The translations under genes and the position numbers were made by a program. Positions 53,085 through 61,358 of a DNA stretch of 64,000 nucleotides are shown here, one piece after another. The first letter of the stretch is position 1; every line of letters begins with the position of its first letter. This DNA is from JASUTC01 sp035447925 (GTDB lineage: Bacteria > Thermotogota > Thermotogae > MWEM01): positions 3,167 to 67,166 of the forward strand of contig DAOTHY010000005.1 in the NCBI GenBank assembly GCA_035447925.1, written 5' to 3'. The notes under the pieces are model-generated. The model was not told the DNA's origin, made no database searches, and was given only the letters and a program-made list of their open reading frames with translations.

Positions 53085-55400
53085 ACGAGTGCAAAGGCTT
53101 CTGCCAGAGACCCTCAGACCCAAATTTGGGTGAAAGTGGAAAATGTCATTGAATTGCCGGAGGTTGATTTAACTCAATTGGAAAAAAGCCGGGTGGAATT
53201 TTCGCTGATTTGGGATACAGGCGAAACGGAAGAAGCCACGATAGCCGTTTATTTGAGATCCGATGAAGCAGGGGAAGGACTCCCATATACTGTGGCAACC
53301 CTTGTGCCAAATGATGTGTGCATGGTGGAATTATCGGGATTACAGGAAGGACAGGCATATCAACTGGGTTTGAGAAGGGAAAATGAACCGCAGACAAATT
53401 GGCTGTGGGCGTTTAATACTTTTTCGGCCTTTGACAGGGGATTGCAATTATTTTACTGGCTTGATCTATCGCAACCACAAACCCATCAGGTGGCGGTGAA
53501 AGTATTTGGATATTACAAAGACATCCCGTCTTTGACTCTGGACAATTCAGGTTATCACACTCAAGGCGGAATGGCGAGGGGAAGTGATTTTGACTGTGTT
53601 GGCAATCCTCAGATCTTCATGAATCTTCAAAATAACAATCAAGAAGTGGTTTTTGATTTAAACGGTAACAACGAAGGCTTTTTCCGACTGTCCTATCAAT
53701 CGGATAAGTCGGTCATTGAAACCGATAATCACGGTGTTCAAGGCTATTTTGGAGAAGATTATCTGATCGCATCCCATGAACAGCTTTTGTATGGTCCGGC
53801 AAACACATTACAGAATTACTTGACCCAGGATACCAGAATGAACAACTTTAGTGCCCATCTTTATTTGAAACTCAACAACGGTTGGACTTGTGAAACCGGG
53901 TGGAAAGAGAGTATTCTGGGACTGTATCAGCTGCCTTCGGCCTTTGATCATTGTCTGCCCGAATTTTTTAGAGCGGCCAATATTTATGCTTACAAAAGTG
54001 ATCAATTCAAATCTCTAACCAATAATTATGGAGATTCACAGTTGCGGATTATCCTTTCCGATGATCTAGATGAGGCCTATTTTGATGACATCCTGTTGAT
54101 TAATGAGAAACTCATGGCCATCTGGGGATCACAAATGCCAATCGAGAAATACACACTTATTTTTCCTGAATCCCCATCCGATGACCAATTGATTTATGCC
54201 GGCGAATGGTCCACCGGTCAGGGTTTTTCAACTAATTGGGGGATTATCGGAGAAATGCTGGTTCATCAAATGTATCATGTTTGGAATGCCTGGGCGGTCG
54301 GAATACCCTGGGATCATTCAAACGGAAATCACAAATTTTGGACAGAAGGATTTAACGAATTTTTTGATGATAAGATTTTAAGTTCACTTGATTTTGAGAC
54401 CACTACGTTAGAGGACCATCAATGGCTTAAAGGCTGGTACAATCAATATGTGGCGATCAGAGGGACAGCCGGTGATTTGAATCTGCTGGAGGGAGAAGGT
54501 CATTTACCCGGCAATCTGGAGTATTTTAAAGGTGCGGTATATGCTTTTGCGCTTGATCGGGAGATTTCTGACAGAACTAATGGCGAATTTAGTCTCGACG
54601 ATCTTTTAAGGTACATGTGGGAACAATACCTTCTCAACGATACAATGGCTTCATATGAGATGATGTTGGAATTCTTTGATGACATTGTTCCGAATGGTAT
54701 GAGAGATTGGGCTCAAGCTTACTTGGGGAACAATGAATCCCTTTACTTGTATGACTTTGAACAAAATCCCCCGCTTTTTGCAGTTAGTAATCCTCATCCG
54801 ACCACAAGAAGTACTGATGTTTCGCAAACAGTGACACTGACTTGGGAAGAAATCGATCGTGCAGATTATGATTTGACTTACGATGTTTATCTTGGAGAAT
54901 TAAACGGAACAAATGGACCTGTTGAATCCGTTTATACCGGATTGTCCAATCCTACACAAGAAGTGTCATTGAAAGCAAATACGCAGTATATCTGGAGGGT
55001 TAAGGCTCATGATGGGGAAGGTCAAGAATACATCTCTCCTGTCTGGTTTTTCACTACCGGCGAAGACATTCCACCTGATCCGTTTTGCACGAATGTGTCT
55101 GTTTCACAAGCAAGAGATATCATAGATGCAAATGAAGGAAACGAAGATTTCATTATTCTTGATGTGAGAAGACCTTCGGAATATAACAGCGGGCACATAG
55201 AAAATGCCGTTAATGTCAATTTTTTGGATGATTTTCAAGAGCACATGGAACCATTTGTGAGGACAAAAACCTATCTGGTCTATTGTCAATCCGGCGGCAG
55301 AAGTTCGCAAGCGGTTGATATCATGTTTAACGATATGGGTTTCACAAAGATCTATCACATGTATCAGGGATATAGCAACTGGTCTTCATCATTTCACTAA
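53085..55400 (+). CDS. Extracellular protein with degenerate M61/M1-like site, Fn3-like and rhodanese domains (5' truncated)
   Basis: At least 771 residues; the frame is open at the gap, so the signal peptide is missing. An N-terminal beta domain leads into a metallopeptidase-like region. The zinc motif expected as HExxH reads HQMYH (codons 54264-54278), with WTEGFNEFFDD downstream as the third ligand. The general base Glu is thus replaced by Gln, so catalysis is doubtful. A Fn3-like domain (SNPHPTTRSTDVSQTVTLTW) and a C-terminal rhodanese domain (LDVRRPSEYNSGHIENAVNV and active-site loop YCQSGGRSS) follow. Function unknown. Confidence 0.8.
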   Translation, partial: TSAKASARDPQTQIWVKVENVIELPEVDLTQLEKSRVEFSLIWDTGETEEATIAVYLRSDEAGEGLPYTVATLVPNDVCMVELSGLQEGQAYQLGLRRENEPQTNWLWAFNTFSAFDRGLQLFYWLDLSQPQTHQVAVKVFGYYKDIPSLTLDNSGYHTQGGMARGSDFDCVGNPQIFMNLQNNNQEVVFDLNGNNEGFFRLSYQSDKSVIETDNHGVQGYFGEDYLIASHEQLLYGPANTLQNYLTQDTRMNNFSAHLYLKLNNGWTCETGWKESILGLYQLPSAFDHCLPEFFRAANIYAYKSDQFKSLTNNYGDSQLRIILSDDLDEAYFDDILLINEKLMAIWGSQMPIEKYTLIFPESPSDDQLIYAGEWSTGQGFSTNWGIIGEMLVHQMYHVWNAWAVGIPWDHSNGNHKFWTEGFNEFFDDKILSSLDFETTTLEDHQWLKGWYNQYVAIRGTAGDLNLLEGEGHLPGNLEYFKGAVYAFALDREISDRTNGEFSLDDLLRYMWEQYLLNDTMASYEMMLEFFDDIVPNGMRDWAQAYLGNNESLYLYDFEQNPPLFAVSNPHPTTRSTDVSQTVTLTWEEIDRADYDLTYDVYLGELNGTNGPVESVYTGLSNPTQEVSLKANTQYIWRVKAHDGEGQEYISPVWFFTTGEDIPPDPFCTNVSVSQARDIIDANEGNEDFIILDVRRPSEYNSGHIENAVNVNFLDDFQEHMEPFVRTKTYLVYCQSGGRSSQAVDIMFNDMGFTKIYHMYQGYSNWSSSFH

Positions 55401-55487
55401 CAAGCGGTTGAGTGCCAATCCCCGGGAAAAGTTTCTTTTAAATTGGTATGCAAACCACCGCTTTTAAACCGATTGATTAGAAGGTAG

Positions 55488-55937
55488 GTGTTTCCAGCGT
55501 TGAAGATAGACTTTTACACTGAGAACATTGATTTCGAAAAGATCATATATGTAGTGATTATTGCCTTTTATCGGGAACGATTGGTTTTAGTTAGGCATCG
55601 TGAACGAGCGACGTGGGAAATTCCCGGTGGGCATCTTGAAATCGGAGAAAATAATTACAACGCTGCAAAGCGGGAGCTGTATGAGGAAACGGGGGCAAAG
55701 AAGTTTCAATTGGAAAGGATTTGTGATTATTCCGTGACAAGGGAGCAAGCAGTCAGTTACGGGACGTTATTTTTGGCTGATATTGATGAGATCGGTGAAC
55801 TGCCTGATTTTGAAATCTATGAAATTGGTTTTTTTGACCATTTACCGAGTCAACTGACTTATCCGGAAATTCAACCTTTTCTATTGAAAAAAGCACTTGA
55901 TTATTTTTCAAAACGTTATATCCAAAAAGATCGTTGA
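55488..55937 (+). CDS. Nudix hydrolase
   Basis: A 149-residue Nudix-fold hydrolase. The Nudix box fits fully: GGHLEIGENNYNAAK then RELYEETGA (about 46-69), with the Mg-binding Glu residues in REL-x-EE. Substrates in the family are nucleoside diphosphates linked to another group; none can be chosen here. The start is GTG 55488, close to AGAAGG; TTG 55500 is an alternative that loses four residues. It stands alone with 250 bp before the next gene. Confidence 0.88.
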   Translation: MFPALKIDFYTENIDFEKIIYVVIIAFYRERLVLVRHRERATWEIPGGHLEIGENNYNAAKRELYEETGAKKFQLERICDYSVTREQAVSYGTLFLADIDEIGELPDFEIYEIGFFDHLPSQLTYPEIQPFLLKKALDYFSKRYIQKDR

Positions 55938-56189
55938 TGAATATTTGCTTTCTTTTTCTGTATCTTTATGTAAATTAAAGTGACCTTTATCAGAAGACGA
56001 TGCGTAATGTTCTTTCAATTGTTATTATAATTTTATCAACACTCCCTTTTTTAGCTGTTAGAATTGATAAATAAGGACTATATGTAAATTTATGGTAAGG
56101 TTTTAGAGATTTGAGCCTTTTTTTGTATAATGTTTATGTAAGTTTTCCTTTGTTTCCCTCTCAATTTGTTTATTATTGGAGGCGTCATA
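55938..56189 (+). promoter_or_regulatory. AT-rich intergenic region with promoter for the FapA-like gene
   Basis: A 252-bp AT-rich stretch without a gene. TATAAT at 56126-56131 lies 59 bp before the fapA-like ATG and is the best promoter candidate; no good -35 was seen. No terminator for the Nudix gene was recognised. Confidence 0.4.
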
Positions 56190-57695
56190 ATGTATACGAT
56201 TGAAGAAGGTCCGAATTCCTTTATTTTGACAAAAGGAAAAAGGCCATTATCTATTGAAGAGATGAAAGAACTCTTGGGTAAGCTTCAAGGGAAAGCAAAT
56301 TATCTGACGGTTCAGAATTTTTGCCAGTCTCATGATGAACAAACCATCAAAATTGATAAACGGACAAAGAATTTAGAAATAGAGGTCTCTCCGGATTTTT
56401 TATCCGCTTATGTTACTTATATCGAAAAGCCGCAAGCAGAGGATATCATAGAAGAGAGCAATCGTTCGGGAATCAGTTCCCTAATGGACAAAGGTTTTAT
56501 TCAAAAACAACTTGATGCGAATATCAAAAAAATTGAAATAGCCAAAGGGACCCCACCGGGTGAATCTCAGGATGAAAAAATCATTTGGATGGTTAAAATA
56601 CCCGAAAAACATTCTGAAATATCATCCAGGAAAAATGTGGATTATTACAATTTAGATATTTTTACTTATGTGAAGAAAGGGGAGAAGATTTGTAATATTA
56701 TTCCCCCTGTTACGGGTGCGTGTGGAGTAACCGTCTATGGAAAGAAAATCCTGGCCCCTCATCCAAAAAAGACACCTATTCGCTTCAGCGGTGATTTTGA
56801 GAAATCGGATACGGCTGTTTATGCTAAGGATGATGGTGTTCTGCAATTAAAAAATGATCATCTGCAGTTGGAAAAGGTGCTGAAGATTTCAGGAGATATT
56901 GATTATCAAACAGGCAATATTGATTCTACCGTCAATGTGTTTATTAGTGGCTGGTTGAGAACGGGCTTTACTGTAAAAAGCGAAAAGAGTGTTTTTATAG
57001 AGGGTGGGGTTGAAGAAAAAACTCAAGTTTATACAGGAGGAGATCTTTCAGTTGTTCTTGGAATCATGGGTAACAAAAAGACAACGATTGAAGTTGAGGG
57101 GGATCTCAAAGCCAAGTTTATTCAGGATACGACCATTCACGTGAAAAAGAATATTTATGTCAATGAATACATTATGAATTCTGATGTACAATGTGAGGGG
57201 AGTGTTTATGTCAACGGGAAAAAAGGGTTTATTATCAATTCCGTTGTAGATGCGAAGGTTTCTGTGGAAATGAAACAATATAAAACCTCTCAAGAGAATC
57301 GGGGAATTAAGGTTAAGGGATTTCAAAGGGGAATGTATCTCAAAACACTCAAAGAGTTGCATGAACGCCAAAAAAGTCTGAAAGAAAAGTTGATATATTT
57401 TACGATTAAACTCAGGGGGATCAAAAGATCAAATGTGGAACTTTTACAATACACCTTGTCTGAGTACAATAAATGCCAACATGAATTAGCGGAGGTAAAA
57501 GATGTCATCGAAGAAATTGAACTCATACTCAAAAAGGTTGAGGGTGAGGGCATGGTGAAGATAATGGCGGATACCGATGATGTATCTTTGAAGATAAAAG
57601 GGCAGGAAGTAAACTTATCGGGTTCGAAACCGGTGAAATTATATTATGATCCCGAAAAGAAGGGAATAGTGAAAGAATGTTTGGAAAAGAGTTAA
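56190..57695 (+). CDS. FapA/DUF342 family protein
   Basis: A 501-residue member of the FapA (DUF342) family. The N-terminal half is variable; the core beta-helix-like region (about 165-370) has GEKICNIIPPVTGACGVTVYG, DGVLQLKND, then GDIDYQTGNIDSTVNVFISG and repeated short strands (FIEGGVEEKTQVYTGGD). A coiled-coil segment (about 390-455) follows. The family has been linked to membrane or polymer association in signalling and surface behaviours, with no clear enzymatic role. ATG 56190 follows GGAGG. The next gene begins before its stop. Confidence 0.85.
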   Translation: MYTIEEGPNSFILTKGKRPLSIEEMKELLGKLQGKANYLTVQNFCQSHDEQTIKIDKRTKNLEIEVSPDFLSAYVTYIEKPQAEDIIEESNRSGISSLMDKGFIQKQLDANIKKIEIAKGTPPGESQDEKIIWMVKIPEKHSEISSRKNVDYYNLDIFTYVKKGEKICNIIPPVTGACGVTVYGKKILAPHPKKTPIRFSGDFEKSDTAVYAKDDGVLQLKNDHLQLEKVLKISGDIDYQTGNIDSTVNVFISGWLRTGFTVKSEKSVFIEGGVEEKTQVYTGGDLSVVLGIMGNKKTTIEVEGDLKAKFIQDTTIHVKKNIYVNEYIMNSDVQCEGSVYVNGKKGFIINSVVDAKVSVEMKQYKTSQENRGIKVKGFQRGMYLKTLKELHERQKSLKEKLIYFTIKLRGIKRSNVELLQYTLSEYNKCQHELAEVKDVIEEIELILKKVEGEGMVKIMADTDDVSLKIKGQEVNLSGSKPVKLYYDPEKKGIVKECLEKS

Positions 57696-59430
57696 TACAA
57701 TCCCTGGGCACACCAGAAGCTAAACAGCATATGGTAGAGATTTTGGCTCCTGCCATTTTGCTCTTCAAGGGGACTGATCAGATATGGCGTGTCGTTGATG
57801 CCCGCCAAGTCAAGATCACTCAGTTTGAGTTTTGTGGTTTGGATGAAGTGCTGAAAATGTTTGACGGTGAAATCTTTGCCTCGGATGAAAGCGCTTGCCT
57901 GATCACACAATCGACGAATACTCAAATTAAAGATATTTTAAAGAACTACTGGCATCATTCTACGGCATTAGAAGAACTTAATCGGGATAAGAATGTCCTT
58001 ACCAAATTCACCTATCAGCTGTTAAGTATAGAAAAATTGATTCCGTCTCTGTTAGAGCCATTTCCTGTGGAGATTCTGCTCAATATCCTCATAGATTCCC
58101 TGGGAGAAGTTTTTACAGCATCTGCAGCTGCATATGCTTGTATGGGAGACGGACGGATCAAGAAAGTGGGCAGTACCGGTAATAATGTATTTCCAGACAT
58201 CATGGACCAGTTTGTTAGATGTTATCCCGGTTCGGTTATCTTAGATCAACGCTACCTTGTTTCAAGTATCTCAGAGGGAGAAAAAGAGCAGTATTTTATC
58301 ATTTTTAAACGGGATACGACCTTTCAGGAGGAAGAGATTTCAATTCTCCGGACATTGACATCCCTGCTCCAAAAATCCCGATTCCTGATCAAAGAGCAAA
58401 CCAGACATCAAGAAATCGAATCTCTACTCAATCAATTTGAATTTATTTTAGAAATTCTAAAGAATTTTTCAGTTACCATTTTGTCGACCTTCGATGAACA
58501 GAAGTTGAAAAAAATATTTGTGATGCGATTAAGGAAATGTATCAAGCTGAATTTGTGGTGATTTACGAAAGGATTTTTCAGACAGACCGTTTCAAGATCG
58601 GTTATTCAGTTGATCTTGGGAAAAGGGTGTTTGAGGATCCGTTGATCTTTTCAGGAAAGGTTCAGATGGGAAAACAGGATTGTGAAACACAGTTTGAATA
58701 CCAAAAATCGTTTGGAATAAACACCGATTCTGGGTCTGATTTCCTGATTTTCATTGGAGAATCGGTTCTTGAAAATTATTATAAACAAGAAATCATCCAT
58801 GTTTTGGATGACATCATTCCTGCTGAGATTAAAAGGGCCTTTTCCAACGTGGATGCGTTCAAGAAAATTAATGAACAATCAGAATATATTGAAAGAATCG
58901 TTGCTGAAATGGGTTATTTATCCGAAAATCTGCAGGAGATAGAACAGGTTGCCGATGGCGATGCTCTGATTGAAAAATTAAACTTGATCGCTGAAAATGC
59001 TACCGGTTCTAGAATTGAAGAGATTAATTTGTACGATTTTCTTGAAGATGACTTGGAACACAAGACCCTGACGTTCGGCAATAATAAACGACCTTTGGGA
59101 ACGGTTAGGTATCACAAAGTTGCGGGCCAAGATTTAAAAGAGGCTTATTTATTGTCATTTTTAGGTCAGATTGGTCTTCAAACCCAAGAGAAATTGAACG
59201 TCTTCCAACCAGGTCAGGAAATTTCTTCGTTAGAAAACATCGTCGTGGATTTTTTAAAGGTAAAGTATCGGTTATCCGGATTGCCGGGAAAGCCATCCGT
59301 GTATCGTTTAGAAGTTTCTCAAGTGGATGTGAACAGTTTGTCCGGTTATGGTGTGGGACTGAAAGTTGGAGACACGTTATTTTTCGCTACTTTTTTGTCT
59401 TCCGATGATCTCAATCGGGTAATCGAATAA
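57677..59430 (+). pseudogene. GAF-like signalling protein interrupted by a one-base frameshift
   Basis: Two overlapping frames (57677-58561 and 58537-59430) are parts of one protein of about 584 residues. The first frame loses sense after KLKK at the A7 run 58508-58514; reading on in the -1 frame gives NICDAIKEMYQAEFVVIYE, a natural continuation. The joined protein has two GAF-like regions (first near 120-260, second about 280-380) and a helical linker, with no output domain that I recognise. An A8 in the real genome, a sequencing error, or slippage on the A-run would each restore it. It overlaps the fapA-like gene by 19 bp. Confidence 0.7.
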
Positions 59431-59460
59431 AACGAAGTTATTTAAAGGGGAGCTGTTATC

Positions 59461-61173
59461 ATGAGGATGATTTTGAATCGATTATGGAATGAGCTTTATC
59501 AGGATATTATTGATGAGAAAGCCTTGAATGCTTATAGATTTGAGGATTTTTTGTTTTTTTTATCTCAAGCCAGACAAAAATACGTCCCTTTTTTTAAAGA
59601 GTCTGTTCAAGATTGGTACAAAGATGCAGTTGTTTATTCCCTTTATGTAGATCTTTTCAACAAAGATATCAGAGGGTTAATTGTAAAATTGGATGATCTG
59701 AAATCCTTGGGAATAACCTGTTTATGGTTATTGCCAATTCTTGAATCACCGATGAAGGATGCTGGTTTTGATATTTCGGATTACACCAAGATCAGGGATT
59801 CACTTACGGGTTGTGACGGTAAAATCTTTGATCAATTTTTATACGAAGCCCACCAAAGAGGTATGAGGGTTATTTTTGATATCGCCCTCAATCACTGTTC
59901 TGTCGAACATCCTTGGTTTCAGGAAGCCGTTTCAGATGTTCACAGTCCAAAGCGGGATTATTTTTTATGGAGTGATAGTAAAGACAAGTATCAACAAGCC
60001 AGAATCATTTTCAAAGGGCTGTGTGAAAGTAATTGGGAATGGGAACCAAAGACTTCCCAGTATTATTTTCACCGTTTTTTCGCCATTCAGCCGGATTTAA
60101 ATTATCGCAATCCCCAAGTCCTGCTGGAAATGAGCAGGATTTTGGTCAATTGGAAACTCAGAGGGCTTGACGGATTTCGAGCAGATGCTATCCCTTATAT
60201 CTGGAAAGAAGAGGGAACCATTTGCGAAAACTTGCCCAAAACTCATACGGTTGTGAAATTTTTCAGAGCCGCCCTTGATTATATCGAAGCCGATACCCTG
60301 TTGCTAGCCGAAGCTTGTCAACCTCCTAAAAAGGTCGTGGAATATTTTGGTGAGGGCGATGAATGTAATGCAGCCTATCATTTTCCGGTGATGCCTCGTA
60401 TATATCGAAGCATGGCTGAGCAATCCAATGAGGCGATTCAAGAGGCCCTTTCTCCCGAATTTACCCCTCAGAACATTCCGACCAATTGTCAATGGATGAT
60501 GTTTTTACGATGTCACGATGAGTTAACCCTGGAGATGGTGACACCAGAAGAAAGAAAAACGGTGTTCGATTTTTATGTGAAAGATCCTCTGTGGAATTTC
60601 CGTGAGGGAGAGGGCATTTCTGCTCGATTGGCGACTCTTTTAGAAGAAAATCCAGACAGGATAAAACTGGCTTATTCCATCATGTTCTCCCTGTTGGGAA
60701 CTCCCATCATCTTTTATGGAGATGAGTTTGCCAAGACCAATGATATGGCTTTTTACAAAGAACAGGTTGCCCTAACACAGATAAAGGATTCCAGATATCT
60801 CGTAAGGGGTCGAATTGATTGGGATGAGACTGAGAAAAAAATGGAGGGTCAAAACCTGACATCCGATATTTATTTTTTCTTGAAAAAGATGATAGCCGTG
60901 AGAAAATCAAATCAAGTATTAGGAAGAGGTTCCTTAAACTTTCTAAAGATCAAATCGTCTGACTCAAAAGAGTTAAAAGAGGTTCTAGCCTATACCAGAA
61001 CCTTAAAAGGGTTTCCTGATCAGACTGTGAACATCATCCAGAACCTTTCGGATCGGTCAATCGGTTTCATTCTGCCCATTACCCGTTTTACCAAACAGGA
61101 TCTTTTAGGACAAACGATTCAAATCAGTGGGAACTCAGTGATCCTATCCCCTTATGGATTTTTATGGATTTGA
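59461..61173 (+). CDS. GH13 alpha-glucan enzyme, trehalose synthase (TreS)-like
   Basis: A 570-residue family 13 protein most like maltose alpha-D-glucosyltransferase, which interconverts maltose and trehalose. The four GH13 regions are present: DIALNHCS (140-147), GFRADA with nucleophile Asp242, LLAEAC with acid/base Glu284 and LRCHDE with Asp353. TreS-like marks are YVDLF...GLIVKLDDLKSLG, WYKDAVVYSLYVD, ARIIF and NLPKTHTVVKFFR. The residue before His352 is Cys instead of the usual Asn, and NHT reads NHC. ATG 59461 follows GGGGAG. It lies 30 bp after the GAF-like gene, possibly in one operon. Confidence 0.85.
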   Translation: MRMILNRLWNELYQDIIDEKALNAYRFEDFLFFLSQARQKYVPFFKESVQDWYKDAVVYSLYVDLFNKDIRGLIVKLDDLKSLGITCLWLLPILESPMKDAGFDISDYTKIRDSLTGCDGKIFDQFLYEAHQRGMRVIFDIALNHCSVEHPWFQEAVSDVHSPKRDYFLWSDSKDKYQQARIIFKGLCESNWEWEPKTSQYYFHRFFAIQPDLNYRNPQVLLEMSRILVNWKLRGLDGFRADAIPYIWKEEGTICENLPKTHTVVKFFRAALDYIEADTLLLAEACQPPKKVVEYFGEGDECNAAYHFPVMPRIYRSMAEQSNEAIQEALSPEFTPQNIPTNCQWMMFLRCHDELTLEMVTPEERKTVFDFYVKDPLWNFREGEGISARLATLLEENPDRIKLAYSIMFSLLGTPIIFYGDEFAKTNDMAFYKEQVALTQIKDSRYLVRGRIDWDETEKKMEGQNLTSDIYFFLKKMIAVRKSNQVLGRGSLNFLKIKSSDSKELKEVLAYTRTLKGFPDQTVNIIQNLSDRSIGFILPITRFTKQDLLGQTIQISGNSVILSPYGFLWI

Positions 61174-61358
61174 AAGGGTGTTCATGCAGGAAGATGCTTT
61201 ATGATCTGCACCTGAATCCAAGAAAATCTTCTAAAAATTTTTATTTGCAGGCGTTCTGCTTTATTTAGCAAGCCCAATTGATTGATCCTCACGAACAAAA
61301 AGACGCTTAACAATGCATTTCGTTTATCAGGGCACGGGGGGGATACTAATCCAGCCTG
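61174..61358. other. Intergenic region between convergent genes
   Basis: No ORF or RNA was recognised. A short GCAG/CTGC stem with a T-rich tail at 61247-61266 could be a weak terminator for the GH13 gene. No good minus-strand terminator was seen. Confidence 0.3.
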
